Part shown: piece by piece, positions 7,422-19,600 of the stretch | How the letters are laid out: the number at the start of each line of letters is the position of its first letter | Position numbering within the stretch: position 1 is the first letter of the stretch | Source: an uncultured Clostridia bacterium | Lineage (GTDB): Bacteria; Bacillota; Clostridia; Christensenellales; Borkfalkiaceae | NCBI GenBank assembly: GCA_947087265.1 | Contig: CAMUBY010000010.1 | Coordinates: 1 to 42,324, forward strand | DNA length: 42,324 nt | Direction: 5' to 3' | The notes under the pieces: model-generated | The model's input: only the letters and a program-made list of their open reading frames with translations | Databases searched by the model: none | What the model was told of the DNA's origin: nothing | Made by a program: the position numbers and the translations under genes

Positions 7422-8269
7422 AAATCCCAGTCGGGAATAAAATCTTTTTCCGCGCTGTCCTTGTCCTGCGTAAAGAGGGGGTCAAAGCCGAGTGCAAGCG
7501 CATAACCGAGCACGCGGTTATATTCGCGCGCCGTCAGTTTACGTCGGAGCTCGGGATAGTTTTCGGTATCGCCCATCGGCGTATACTGCCGCATGAGGGA
7601 GAGGGGCACGCCGCTCGGAAGCGCGGTTTTGAGAAAGTCGAGAATTTTCAGCGAATCGCTCGTACAAGCGGGGAGAATCAAATGCCGCACGATACAGCCC
7701 GAAAGCAGTTTTCCGTCCTGCCATACGAGCGGTTTTTGGGCCATAAATTTGACCGCTTCGCTTGCGTATTCAAAGTAATCGTCCTTGCCCGTATATCGCG
7801 CGGAGAACGCAGGGGAGCAGAATTTCAAATCGGGCAGCCAAATATCCACGTAGGGCGCAATCGCGCGGAGCGCGGAAAGTTTTGCGTAGCCGCTCGAATT
7901 GTAAACGACGGGAATATGCGGTTTGTAAAGGGAAAGCGCTTCCGCAATCAAATGGGAAACGTGGTCGGGCGTGACGAGGTTAATATTCTCCGCGCCTATC
8001 TCTTCCAACTCTTTGAAAATTTGTGCAAGTTCTTTCGGGGTAACCGCCTTTCCGCGTGCGGCGCGTGAAACCTCGTAATTCTGGCAGAACACGCAGGACA
8101 GCGCACAACCGCCGAAAAAAACCGTTCCGCTGCCGTTTTTATAGGAAATGGGCGGTTCTTCGTAGGGGTGCAGATAGTATTTTGCGACGGTAAGTCCTTT
8201 TACGCCGCACCGCCCCGTTTGAAAATTTCTGTCCGCTCCGCAGGCTGCGGGGCAAAGTTTGCATTGCAT
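7418..8269 (-). CDS. radical SAM protein, PflX-like (COG1313 type)
   Basis: The product is 283 aa. The radical SAM cluster motif CxxxCxxC is Cys55, Cys59 and Cys62 in GGCALSCVFCQN. An N-terminal four-Cys set (Cys3, Cys6, Cys10, Cys21 in CKLCPAACGADR and GRCGV) suggests a second metal site. This layout matches the PflX group, related to pyruvate formate-lyase activating enzymes but of largely unknown substrate. VDIWLPDLKF near 155-164 is typical of the group. No glycyl-radical enzyme gene is in the window. The start is set at 8269, not at the upstream in-frame ATG at 8329, because the Cys-rich N-terminus begins there and a TATAAT box lies exactly 6 nt before it, indicating a leaderless mRNA. 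Confidence 0.88.
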   Translation of the reverse strand: MQCKLCPAACGADRNFQTGRCGVKGLTVAKYYLHPYEEPPISYKNGSGTVFFGGCALSCVFCQNYEVSRAARGKAVTPKELAQIFKELEEIGAENINLVTPDHVSHLIAEALSLYKPHIPVVYNSSGYAKLSALRAIAPYVDIWLPDLKFCSPAFSARYTGKDDYFEYASEAVKFMAQKPLVWQDGKLLSGCIVRHLILPACTSDSLKILDFLKTALPSGVPLSLMRQYTPMGDTENYPELRRKLTAREYNRVLGYALALGFDPLFTQDKDSAEKDFIPDWDF

Positions 8270-8275
8270 ACGCCG

Positions 8276-8304
8276 ATTATAACATTTTCGGGCGGAAAAC
8301 GCAA
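8276..8304 (-). promoter_or_regulatory. radical SAM gene promoter, leaderless type
   Basis: On the minus strand TTGCGT (8304-8299), a 17-nt spacer and TATAAT (8281-8276), then 6 nt to the ATG at 8269. No Shine-Dalgarno. Same geometry as the fumarase and CPBP promoters. Confidence 0.65.
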
Positions 8305-8322
8305 CTCGAAACCCCGTTTCGG

Positions 8323-8351
8323 TTGACAAATCTCTCCGCGCGGTTTATAAT
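8323..8351 (+). promoter_or_regulatory. metK promoter
   Basis: Perfect consensus TTGACA (8323-8328), 17-nt spacer, TATAAT (8346-8351). A short 5' UTR of about 20 nt follows with AGAGGA (8365-8370) before the ATG at 8379. No S-box riboswitch fits in so short a leader. Confidence 0.92.
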
Positions 8352-8378
8352 CGTTCTGTTCAAAAGAGGAAAAGAAAT

Positions 8379-9539
8379 ATGAGCAGATTTTTTACCAGCG
8401 AAAGCGTTACCGAAGGACATCCCGACAAAGTTTGCGATAAAATTGCAGACAGCATTTTAGACGAATTACTGCGTGCGGACGAAAATGCGCGTTCTGCGGT
8501 GGAATGCTGTGCCGCATACAATACACTGTTTCTCACGGGCGAGGTTTCGTCGTACACGGACGTCGACTATGAAAAAACCGCCCGTGAAGTTATTCGGAAT
8601 ATCGGATATGATTTCGGCGGATTTGCTCACGATAAATGCCGCGTCATCGAGCTCATTCACGGACAGTCCGCAGATATCGCGCTCGGCGTAAACGCTTCCA
8701 AGGAGCGGAAAGAGGGCGGCGGCGAAAACGATACGCTCGGCGCAGGCGACCAAGGTTTAATGTTCGGCTATGCCTGCCGCGAAACGCAAGAACTGATGCC
8801 GCTTCCCGTTATGCTTGCGCACCGCCTTGCCGAAAAATTGACCGAGGTGAGAAAAAACGGCACGCTTCCTTATTTGCGCCCCGACGGAAAGACGCAGGTC
8901 ACCGTCGAATATGAGGGGAAAAAGCCCGTCCGCATCGACGCAATTGTAATTTCCACGCAGCATAAAGAGGAAATTCCGCAGAAGCAGATTGCGGAGGATA
9001 TGAAAAAGTACGTCATCGGCGCAGTTGTGCCGCAGAATTTGCTCGACAAAAATACCAAATATTTTATTAACCCGACGGGTAAGTTCGTCATCGGCGGACC
9101 GGAAGGCGATTCGGGCTTAACGGGCAGAAAAATCGTCGTCGACACCTACGGCGGCAGATGCGCGCACGGCGGCGGCTCGTTTTCGGGGAAAGACCCCACG
9201 AAAGTGGACCGCAGTGCAACCTATATGGCGCGGTATATCTGTAAAAACGTTGTGGCGGCAGGGCTTGCAGACGAAATGGAATTGCAACTTGCTTATGCCA
9301 TCGGCGTTGCGAATCCCGTATCGGTGTTTGTAGATACGTTCGGCACGGGTAAACTTCCCGATGAAAAAATTGCGGAGATTGTGCAAAAGGAATTTGACCT
9401 TCGTCCCTACGCAATTATTAAAACGTTACGTTTGCGCCGTCCGATTTATGCGGCAACGGCGGCATACGGTCATTTCGGGCGCGATGGCTTCCCGTGGGAG
9501 GAAACCGACCGCGTTTCCGATTTGGCGAAATATCTCTGA
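8379..9539 (+). CDS. metK: S-adenosylmethionine synthase
   Basis: The product is 386 aa, normal for MetK. It makes S-adenosylmethionine from methionine and ATP in the cytoplasm. Seen motifs: [16 protein letters not shown] at the N-terminus, [12 protein letters not shown] (ATP/methionine-binding signature 1) near residues 121-132, and [17 protein letters not shown] (signature 2, P-loop-like) near 264-280. A perfect promoter and ribosome site support the start. BioY follows 11 nt after the stop and is probably co-transcribed. SAM from this enzyme would feed the neighbouring RlmH and radical SAM proteins, though that link is general rather than operonic. Confidence 0.98.
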   Translation: MSRFFTSESVTEGHPDKVCDKIADSILDELLRADENARSAVECCAAYNTLFLTGEVSSYTDVDYEKTAREVIRNIGYDFGGFAHDKCRVIELIHGQSADIALGVNASKERKEGGGENDTLGAGDQGLMFGYACRETQELMPLPVMLAHRLAEKLTEVRKNGTLPYLRPDGKTQVTVEYEGKKPVRIDAIVISTQHKEEIPQKQIAEDMKKYVIGAVVPQNLLDKNTKYFINPTGKFVIGGPEGDSGLTGRKIVVDTYGGRCAHGGGSFSGKDPTKVDRSATYMARYICKNVVAAGLADEMELQLAYAIGVANPVSVFVDTFGTGKLPDEKIAEIVQKEFDLRPYAIIKTLRLRRPIYAATAAYGHFGRDGFPWEETDRVSDLAKYL

Positions 9540-9550
9540 GAGGTTTCATA

Positions 9551-10159
9551 GTGAAAGCGAAGCAGGGGGAAAAGCATAACGAGCCTGCGCGTACAGGAAA
9601 CGCGGGAAACGCAGGAAAGCGGCGCGGTGTGAGCGCGGCAAAGGAAATCGCATATATCGCGGTGAGCGTTGCTCTGATTGCCGTTTGTGCCTGGATTTCC
9701 GTTCCCGTATTGCAAGTGCCCTATACCTTCCAGACGTTTGCCGTGCCGCTGGTTGGCGGCTTGCTGGGCTGGAAGCGCGGCGGCATTGCGGTTGCCGTAT
9801 ATATTTTGATGGGGCTTGCTGGTATTCCCGTGTTTTCGGGTTTTAACGCGGGTCCCGCCGCACTGTTCGGCGTAACGGGCGGCTACATCATAGGCTTTTT
9901 GTTTGCAGTCGTCATTTCAGGGCTCTTCAAACTGATTCCCTTAAAGAATAAGTGGGGGAGATGCGCTTTGTTTTACGGTGCGAACGTTTTGGGTATGGCG
10001 GTGTGTTACATATTCGGCACGGCTTGGTTTGCGGCAATGTATCATTGCAGTGCGGCTTATGCGCTCGCTGTTTGCGTGGTGCCGTATCTGATTGCCGACG
10101 CCGTGAAATTAGCCGCGGCGGCAATTCTGACGGTCCGCATGGAACGTTTTATAAAATAA
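9551..10159 (+). CDS. bioY: biotin transporter BioY (ECF S component)
   Basis: The product is 202 aa with a GTG start at 9551, preceded by AGAGG (9539-9543). About six membrane helices follow a basic N-terminal region. Family features: VPYTFQTFAVPLVGGLLGW near residues 57-75, and YILMGLAGIPVFSGF with GPAALFGVTGGYIIGF. BioY is the membrane-embedded substrate-binding subunit of energy-coupling factor transporters for biotin, working with a shared EcfA/A'/T module encoded elsewhere. The basic leader of about 35 residues before the first helix is longer than usual; a later start is possible but no alternative ATG with a ribosome site was found. A strong terminator follows. Confidence 0.92.
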   Translation: MKAKQGEKHNEPARTGNAGNAGKRRGVSAAKEIAYIAVSVALIAVCAWISVPVLQVPYTFQTFAVPLVGGLLGWKRGGIAVAVYILMGLAGIPVFSGFNAGPAALFGVTGGYIIGFLFAVVISGLFKLIPLKNKWGRCALFYGANVLGMAVCYIFGTAWFAAMYHCSAAYALAVCVVPYLIADAVKLAAAAILTVRMERFIK

Positions 10160-10173
10160 CTATCAATCAGTAA

Positions 10174-10210
10174 GCCGCCCGACGCAAAAACGCGTCGGGC
10201 GGCTTTTTTT
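10174..10210 (+). terminator. Rho-independent terminator of metK-bioY
   Basis: GCCGCCCGACGC (10174-10185) pairs perfectly with GCGTCGGGCGGC (10192-10203) around a 6-nt loop, followed by seven T. Confidence 0.95.
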
Positions 10211-10212
10211 AT

Positions 10213-10235
10213 GCGGCGTCGCTGTGCGACGCCGC
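10213..10235. repeat. second GC-rich hairpin after the bioY terminator
   Basis: GCGGCGTCG (10213-10221) pairs with CGACGCCGC (10227-10235) around a 5-nt loop. No T run follows directly, so it may be a backup terminator or a remnant of one. Confidence 0.6.
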
Positions 10236-10263
10236 ACTTTCCTTAATGTTACAAAATAATGAA

Positions 10264-10290
10264 ATGGTCGTTTTTTGGCGTTTCGACCAT
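10264..10290. repeat. inverted repeat upstream of the giant-adhesin operon
   Basis: ATGGTCG (10264-10270) and CGACCAT (10284-10290) form a 7-bp stem with a 13-nt T-rich loop. It could be an operator or a weak hairpin. The stretch 10236-10410 otherwise contains no gene that I can support. Confidence 0.4.
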
Positions 10291-10347
10291 ATAATGGTAA
10301 TAAGGAATAAATTAGACAATTTAATATCATGAAATACCCCAAAAACA

Positions 10348-10361
10348 TTCAATATATTGAA
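10348..10361. promoter_or_regulatory. 14-bp perfect palindrome, possible operator
   Basis: TTCAATATATTGAA is a perfect palindrome about 50 bp upstream of the -35 box of the giant-adhesin operon. The position and symmetry suit a dimeric regulator, but A/T-rich palindromes also arise by chance. Confidence 0.35.
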
Positions 10362-10410
10362 ATCGCATGATAAATGGTTGCGAAAAAGGGCTGAAAATAA
10401 TTTCATAATC

Positions 10411-10440
10411 TTTACATACGAAGTAAATATGCGATATAAT
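10411..10440 (+). promoter_or_regulatory. promoter of the giant-adhesin operon
   Basis: TTTACA (10411-10416), an 18-nt spacer and TATAAT (10435-10440). Transcription would start near 10447, giving a 5' UTR of about 160 nt. No other clear promoter is seen before the terminator at 36456-36491, implying a transcript of about 26 kb. Confidence 0.7.
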
Positions 10441-10495
10441 CATTATGACAAATAATCTAGAAAAGTGTATCATTCTGCCCAAAATTGCGTGAGGG

Positions 10496-10537
10496 CTTTT
10501 TCCGCTCCCGATTTTTCGGGAAAATTCGCGGAAAAAG
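10496..10537 (+). other. structured 5' UTR hairpin of the giant-adhesin mRNA
   Basis: A 10-bp outer stem, CTTTTTCCGC (10496-10505) with GCGGAAAAAG (10528-10537), encloses a 6-bp inner stem, TCCCGA (10506-10511) with TCGGGA (10516-10521), around a TTTT loop. A 6-nt bulge lies on the 3' side. No T run follows, so it is not a plain terminator. It could stabilise the very long mRNA or bind a regulator. Confidence 0.55.
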
Positions 10538-10608
10538 GCACGAATAGATTAGCGGTATTAACAATAAAGTAAGCATATTTGTTTTTGCATGTGGGAGGCA
10601 ACATCTGT

Positions 10609-13600
10609 ATGAAAAATGAAAAATTGATAAGGGACAAGGAAACTTTGGCAAACGCAACGGTGAATAAAACAGTTGCGTCAGGCAGAGTGCACGCGCGTAA
10701 AAAAATTACGGGCGTTTTCGTGCTGCTGCTCGGCTTGCTGATGGCGGTTTCGGCGACCTTTGTTACATTATTATATAATAACGGAAATAAAACGGAGTTC
10801 GGAAGCGCGTCTGCCGAAGAAAATACACAAAACGGCACGGCTTCTTCTCTTGCTACCGAGGCGGAGATTTCCGCAGATTACGCAACCCGTTGGTCGGCAG
10901 CAATCATGAAGAGTGTTGCGGACGGCACAACGGAAACGTTCGTGCTCGACCAGGGCGACTGGGTCGCACAATCCTATTCAGGTCTTGCAAGCGGTGTCAA
11001 GTCCTTCACTGCTCCTATGCCAACCATGGCTGAGCAATACTTCTGCGACCGCGGTTTCGTTTATCACAGTTCGAGCACCTACGGTGCGATTTATCTGCCT
11101 GAAAATGCAAAAATTATTCTCGATTTAAACGGCAACTCCATCAACCGTAACATGGAAGCGGGTGTAGTTTGGGGTAGTGTTATTTTTGTTGGATGGAATG
11201 CTGAACTTACCGTAAGAGATAGCAAGGCTCCCGCAGGCGGCACTGCGCCCCTTTTCGATGCAGACGGCAAACGCCTTGTGGACAACAATGGAAAAACTAT
11301 TCTCAACGGCACGGGCAAGATTATGGGCGGTTGGTCTACTAACGGTTACGCCGGCGGCATCACAGTTTTGCAAAACGGTACGCTGAATTTTGAAAGCGGC
11401 GCAGTCCAGTCGAATAAGTCTCAAAGCAATATGAGTACTCATGCGGGAGGGATTCTGCTGAACGGTTGGCAGGAAGATAGAGCAACCCTCAACATGACGG
11501 GCGGCGTCATTGCCGATAATGTCGATAGTGTGAACGGCAATTTAGCCGGTGGTGGCGGTATTTATGGGGAATATGAAAACGTAAACATTACGGGCGGTTA
11601 TGTTGTAGGGAACTCTATTCTTGGTTCTATAAACGGTTACAGCGCAGGCGGTATCGGTCTTGCGCGTGCCTATACCGCAAATATCGAAAACGTTTTGGTT
11701 GCAGAAAATACCGGAGTTGTAGGCGGTCTAAATGTTTATGATGAATACAACATTCTCAAACCCGGAGAAGTTGTTACGGTTAAAAACGTAACGATTAAAA
11801 ATAACACAAACGATGCTTGTCCTCATGCGGGCGGTCTTAATTTGTGGGGAGACAGCTCACAAACTGCGCCTTTCCTGGTTGAAAACTGCACAATTACAGG
11901 CAACGAAATTTCATTAAAAAGCGGTTACGCGTCTGCAACGTATTATTCTGAGTGTGCGGGGGCTTATTTTACTTGGGGTACTTTCACCATTAAAAACTGT
12001 TTGATTACCGACAATAAAACAGCTTACGGTGTTGCCGGTATGCAGTTTTTGCAAGCAAAAGGCACGGTAGATAACGTAATTATTTCACAGAATCAGTCGA
12101 CAAGCAGTTATAATGGTGCCTACCAATACTATCCTTCCGCAGGGCTCACAATGTATGAGACCGAAGTTACGGCGACGAATATGCACGTCGGCGAAGTTTC
12201 GGCTACGGACAATACTCTTAACGGCGTAGCATACACGGGTAACAAAGTATTTGGGGATTCAAGTGGAAAGTCAACCGTTGCAGGCGTTTCCATAATGAAC
12301 AACTCTACGTTCAATTTAGAAAACGGTTCTATTTCGGGCAACTGTGGCGATGGGGCTTATGTCTACGGCGCAATATTGTGTTACCACAGCATTGGTGCTC
12401 CCAACACTGTAAACTTGAAGAATGTCGACATCAAGAATAATACGTTGACGCACGTTGACTCTTACTCGATATTGCTTTTTAACGGCGCAGCGAACCAAGT
12501 TACATTTGAAAACGTTGCAATAGAAAATAATATATCCGCTTCTAAGTTGAATGTGGACGTCGGTTTTATGGTAGTCGCTCAGAACACATCGCTTATCTGG
12601 CATGGCGGTTCGTTTTCGAATAACTCTTCGGTGGCGCCCGCTTTCTTTCTGATTAACATTGGCTATAAAACGCTCACCTCAGGGGGGAGTGCGGAGTTTT
12701 ATGACGTAGATATTACAAATAATACTTCATCTTCAGGTACCATATATGTAAGTGCTATTTCTCAGTTAATAATGGAAAGATGCAATCTTTCCGATAATAC
12801 GAACAGTGGTTTGTTTTGTTCGGCGCTTAATATTGACGGTGCTAGTGCCTCACAACACGGCGTAGCGCGATTAACCGATACCAAAATCGAGCGAAACAAA
12901 GGCGTTGGCTTTGGCGGTATTTTTACTTATTATTACACCGAATTCTCTATGGTGGGCGGCACGGTTTCTGATAACGAATCGTCGACTACCTCAGCGGCTA
13001 CCACGGCTGGAATTTGCGTGTCCGACCACGCAACCGCTTCGTTTGAAAACGTGGTGGTAAAGGGCAATAAAACGAAAGAGAATAATAGTTTCCTCAACGT
13101 TGGTGGCATTTTTGCGAGCGATTATGTTTCGCTTTCGCTCAACCGCGTGACTATCGGTGCCGCGCACGATGCGAACGCCGCAACCGAAGCCAACGTGGGC
13201 GACTACGGCGGCTTATACATGAATTCTACCGCCACGCTCAGCATTCGAGACACGATTATTATTAAAAATAACGTCGGCAGAATTGTAGGAGCCGACGGTT
13301 GCGATAACTTCTATTACGGCTCTTCAACGGATAAAATTAAGGTTGAAGGTCCTTTAACCAACTCTTACTTTAAAATTGCAACGCCGTATATCGGCGTATT
13401 TACCGACGGGTTTGGCGCAAACAACTCCGGCGGGCTTTTACCTACGGATATTTTTGTAAGCGACAGAGATTTCGGCGACGCTGACCATACGCCTTGTTAC
13501 GATATTAGCAACAAGGGTTCGGGAGCTACACTCGAAGGCGTAATCCGCGGTAACGACAACGCTTCGCGTTGGACTTATGCCGTGCAAACTTCGCTTGAAA

Positions 13601-16600
13601 ACGGCGGCTCGCAAGAAACTTTTAAGTTGATAGGCGACTGGAACGCAGTAAACGGCGCATTCAACGGTAAAGTTGCGGATACCCCTCAAAACGGCTATCA
13701 CTACGGTTCTCCTTATGTTCCTTATATCGACTACGACGGCGACGGCGTAAACGAGTCGGCGAATATTATTCTTGACCTCAACGGCTATAAAATTGACCGC
13801 GGCGGCGCCAATTATGCGCACGTTTACGGAACAGTCATTGTTGTAAACGGTGGTTTGACCATTATCGACAGTTCCATGGAATACGAATACGATGGAAAGG
13901 GCAATATTGTCCACGATGAAGACGGTAACCCTGTTTACCGTGCGCCTTATATCGATGAAAGCGGCAACGTCGTTCCCAACGGCACGGGCACGATTACCGG
14001 CGGCTATTCAACCGATACCTATTGGGGCGGTGCTATTGCTGTTGGCTCAAACTATGAACTTTGTACGCTCGATATCCGCGGCGGTAACTTTGTAAATAAT
14101 GCGGCTGTCGGTAAATATGCGGGTACGGCGATTTCAATTTTTGCTTCTTCCAACGTCAGCATTAAAAACGCAACATTCTCGAATAATACGGGTAACTACA
14201 GTTACGACAACGGCGTCATTGCGGCGTATCCTGTAAATCAGACATTAGGCGGGGAAACACTGGAAATTGACCGCTGCGTTTTCACAGACAATAATTCAAG
14301 TAGCGTAATTTTAGCATTTGAAACCGATTTTAGTATAACGAATACTGAAATGGTCGGTAATAATTCTTATAATATACAATTCACCACGTCTGCTGAAGAC
14401 GAAGCCATGTACATGGAAAACGTGCATATTGACGGTGGTTATAGCGGTATCTATATTTATTGCGGTGAAGCAGTATTAAAAAACGTAATCATTGAAAATC
14501 AAAATAATGTGTGGGACGGTGCTACAATCGGGCTTTATGCCGCTAATGCAAGTGGCTTTGCAGGCGACAATGCAACCGTTCACGCTTCCGGTTTGCAGAT
14601 TTTAGACGGTATCGGCAATTATAACACTTCTGCAGGTATTTCTTATGCTGCGCTTACGGTTTCCCACAATGCTTCGCTCACTCTGGATACCTACGTCAAT
14701 CCCGAAACGGGCGAGGAAATCCGCTCTAAAATCAGCGGCAATTCAAATCCAGGCGGTACAGTTGCAGTATTTGTCGGCAACGGTGCAACCTGCAACATGA
14801 CTGACGTTGAAATGTCCAACAACACCGGCGGCAATGTTTTCTACATGCCTGAGAGTGCAATTTGTAATTGGACGAACGTGGATATCTTCAACAATACTTC
14901 TACGGCGGGTTATTTGATTTATGCGCACAGTTATAGTGAACTCACGTTCAAAAACGTGAATATAAGAGATAATGATGTCGCATACGATGCCCTTCTTTGG
15001 ATTCACTTGGGTGGTACTCTGGATATGACTCTCGGTTGTATCTCGGACAACAGGATACACGGTACTAATGAGGGTTACGGTCTTCTTTCAGTTGGTTATA
15101 GTTATCCTACGCATACGAATACCCATGTGGAACTCCACGGCGTTACCATCAGCGGAAATGGCGGCGGCCAGAATACCGTGCATGTTGCTGCATTTTCTAA
15201 TTCCCTTGTGATGGACGATTATGTTAATCCTGATACTAATGAGGTAACGCATACGTCTGTGGTTGACAATGAACCGGGTTTCTATAATATTTATGTTGAG
15301 AATGGTTCGGCATCGGTTTACAGCTCGCTGAGCATGACCAATGTAATTATTGAGGGCAACAAAGCGTCGGTTGATACGGTATATGTAGGAAACTATGCTC
15401 ATTTCTATATGAGCGGCGGTTCTATTTCCAACAATACCGCCGGAGTTATTGCGGGCTTGCAAGTTGCCTACTATATCAATCATGACGTACCGAGTCCCGG
15501 CGGCAGCGGTTATCTTGAAGAAGTTGTACTTACGGGCGTGAAAATTCACGGCAATAAGGTATCTAACGTTACAAATAACGGGTATGAAAATGCGGGCGGT
15601 GTTTATGCCAATACGCCTCTTACGTTAGAAAACTGCGAAATCACCGAAAATTCGGGCGGATATTACGCAGGTGTTTGTGTAGTAGAGGGCAATAGGCTGA
15701 GTGTGAGCAATACGCTTATTTCAAACAACGTAGGCGTTAAATCCGGCGCAATTTATGCCACAGGCGGAACGTATTTGCACAACGCCACGATTTCCGATAA
15801 CACAGCAACCGGTTCGTTGAGACCGGGCGATAAGGGCGCGGCAGGCGGCGTGTTCTTCGACCCCGTAAGCGGCGGATCGATGGTGGCAGACCCTGATACC
15901 GTTATTTCAGGCAACAAGTCTACGCATCCCGACAGTGCGGGCGGCGTTTACACGAAAGGGTATTTCTTAATCGATGGCTCTACCATTATGGGTAACGTTG
16001 CAGAGGGCAGTGCGTCCGCAGGCGGCGTGTACATTTTCGGTTCCGCTGATGCAAAATTTGAAATTTGTGCCGCAATACAAGCTACGATTACGTTGAACAC
16101 GGCAAGAGCGGCAGACCCTGCAAACGGCATTATGATGGGTGCAGGCGGCGTTTATGTGGCGGGTTCCGAGCCTACGGCAGGCACGCTCATATTGCGCGAT
16201 ATGGTTATCATTGATAACAACACCTTAACCGACGCTTCGGGCGCAAACGTCGGAAAGAGCAACGTTTATATTCTTGACGCCGAAAATAACATGATTGAGG
16301 TCGGGAATCTTAGGGCAGGCGCTTCCGTCGGTATTTACCGCCGTCCTATCGGCGTGTTCACTACGGGCTTCGGCGCGAACAACTCCACGTTGCTTGCAGA
16401 AAGCATCTTCCATTCGGATAACATACTTTCCGAAGTGGTATCTTATGACACTGATGCGGAAGAAATTGTAACCACGCCCGGTTTTCACGTGGAAGGTTAC
16501 ACGCGCAGCTACGACAACGAAATCAACTGGGCTTACCTTGTTAAGAAGAGCCTTGCTACAGGTACGCAGCAAACGTTCGTACTCTACGGCGATTGGAATG

Positions 16601-19600
16601 CAAAGGAATTGATTTCGAGCACGACTTCGTTCGGTTCAGACCCTCAGGCATACATTAACGGTGCGCTTTACGTCCCTGTCGGCGCGAACATGGTTATCGA
16701 GCTCAACGGTTCTAAACTCAACCGTAACCTTACGGCAAACTCGGGTGCATCGCGCGATTCGGGTTACGTTATCTATGTGGCGGGCGAACTCACCGTTCAG
16801 GATAACCACAGAACTGACCTTTCGTTAATCCGTCCGGGAATTAACGAACTTCAACCGGGCGTAACCGTTTACGACGGTGAAATCACGGGCGGTAGTAACT
16901 CCACAACGCTCCGCGCGGGCGGCGTTTACGTGGCGCAGAACTCGCAGTTTACCTTGCTCGACGGTAAAATTACCGGCAACAGAGGTATGGGCGGCACGAT
17001 TATAGCCGGCGGCGTTTACGTAGAGGGTACGTTCGATATGTTCGGCGGCGCGATTACGGACAACGAGGGCGGCAGTGCAGGCGGCGTTTATGTTGCAAAC
17101 GGCGGCGCTTTCACGCTCAGCGGCGGCGAAATTACGAACAACCGTTCTACGTCTTCCACTAATGCTGCGGGCATCGGCGGCGTGCGCGTTGCGGTAGGCG
17201 GTAACTTCTACTTCGGCGACGGCACCAAGGCAAATCTCGATAAAATTACGATTACGGACAACACGCTTTCTACGGGCGTTAACAGCAACGTAAAAACGGA
17301 CGACGAAAACTATCAGATTGAAGTAAACGGCAAGTTTGCGGACGGTACGAGTGTCGGCATTACGCGTGGTACGACAACCATGTTTACGAGTGGTTACGGT
17401 CAACACCACTTGAATTTTGACGGTACGGCAATCAATCCTACGACTTACTTCTTCTCCGACGACGAGGACCATTTCGTAACCAAGCAGGGCACGGGTGCGA
17501 ACACCGAAGCGATTATGCTCGGCTTCAACAACCGCGACAACTGGACTTACGCGGTGGAAACCAGCCTTGATAACAGTGGTGTAACGCAGACATTCACCAT
17601 GTTCAGTGACTGGACTGCGGAAAAACCTACTACCACGAATTATACAACGGAATTCGGTTCCAACTCCAATGCTTACTATCACGGCGCGCTTTACGTTCCG
17701 TTCGGCGCGAGCATTATCCTCGACCTCAAAGGTCATACGTTGAACCGTAATTTGTCGCAGAGTGAAATCCGTACTGACGGCTTCGTCATCTACGTTTTGG
17801 GTGAATTGATTATCCGCGATAACCCCGAAGCGGACGATGCAACGGCGGGCGTCGGAACCATTACGGGCGGCGCTTCCAGAAATAATGCTGGCGCTATCCA
17901 AATCGGCGCAGGCGGTAAGGTTTACTTCGAAGGCGGCGAAATTAAAGAAAATATTGCGAACTTCTCGGCAGGTTCTGCAGGCGCTGTCTATGTATACGGC
18001 AGTGAAGATACGCACTTCACGATGACAGGCGGCGTAATCAAAGATAACCGCGGTTACGATGCAGGCGCTGTTTATGTTGACAACGGTTTGGGTGGCGATA
18101 AAAACGGTACGTTCACCATGACGGGCGGTTCTATCACGAACAACACGGCGGTCAGCGCTAATACGGGCGGTGTTCGCATTAACACGACGGGCGTTATCGA
18201 GCTCGGAGGCGACGCTGTCATTAAAGATAACTCCAACGGTCAGGTAACGAATAACAGTAACCTGTACCTCATGTATGCGAACAACAGCGGCTCGCTTGCA
18301 ACCGTACCTCCGAACATTCAGGTGGTTTCCGGTTTCACGAACAATGCGGAAATTCACATTACGAGAGAATCTATCGGTCAGTTTACCGATAACTTCGAGT
18401 TGAGCGGCACTACGCGCGCTCCTCAGGATGTGTTCATTTCCGATAATTCCGACTACTTTGTAGACCAGATTGAAGTGGAAATTACCGACGAGGAGGGGAA
18501 TACTTCGACAACGCACGAAGCGTTCATGAAGTCTTACCTTGCGAACGTGAACTGGTCTTATACCGTTCAGATGAGCCTTACGACAGGCACGACGCAGACC
18601 TATTCGCTTGATTACGGCAGCTGGACTGCTACCACGAATGCGTCGAACGGCACGTCGTTCGGTAACGGCGTCGGCTACGAACAGGGCAGACTTTGGGTGC
18701 CCGTCGGCGCAAGCATTATTCTCGACTTGAAGGGCAACACGATTGACCGTGCGCTTGCGGGCTTGAACGCAGTGAACAACGGCGAAGTATTCTTCATTCA
18801 AGGCGAATTGAAGATTATCGACAGTTCTGCGGCGCAAACCGGTAAGATTACGGGCGGTAACAGCACCGGCACGGGCGGTATCTATAACAGCGGTAAACTC
18901 ACCATTGAAGGCGGTACAATTACCGGCAATACTTCCACGGCTATTGTAAACGGCGGCGGTATCTATAACAGCGGCACGCTTACGATGACGGGCGGTAAAG
19001 TTACGGGTAACAGCGGCTATCGTGCAGGTATTTATGTAGATACTACGGGTGTCGTTAACCTCGGCGGCACGGCAAATATCACCGGCAACTTCTACGATAC
19101 GACTGACGAATTCAAAAATCCTATTCAGAAGCCGAGCAACCTGTACTTCAAAAATACGTCGGCTATCATTAACGTTGTAAAACCTTTCACGGGCGATGCG
19201 CAGATTTCGGTTGTCAGAGAGGGATTGGGCGTTCTCACGAACGGCTACGGCGTATTCAACACGGTGAACCCCGAAACATACTTCATCTCCGAAAGCGAAA
19301 ATAACCTTTATGTCATTTCGCATATCAATTCGGGTACGCATCTCGAAGCGGCGATGATAAGTTACGATAATGCGACGAACTGGACGCACGCCGTGAAAAC
19401 GAGCCTTGCAAACAACGGCGCAGTTCAGGATTATACGCTTTACAGCGATTGGACTCCCGATGACAACCATTCGTTTGGGAACGACGTCGGCTATCTCTAC
19501 GGCGGTTTGCACGTTCCTGTCGGCGCAAGCATTCGTTTGAACCTTAACGGTTATAATATTAACCGTGAGTTGTATGAAGCAGGTACCGCAGTCAGCAACG

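Noticed and set aside
7406..8068. 220-codon plus-strand frame opposite the radical SAM gene
   Set aside because: It is the complement of a well-supported radical SAM gene with full cluster motifs. The product is basic and lacks any recognisable motif.
8352..8378. S-box riboswitch before metK
   Set aside because: The leader is only about 20 nt, far too short for a SAM riboswitch.
10447..10608. Known riboswitch class (S-box, cyclic di-GMP) in the giant-operon leader
   Set aside because: I could not match the conserved core of any class; only simple hairpins are seen. A covariance-model search would be decisive.
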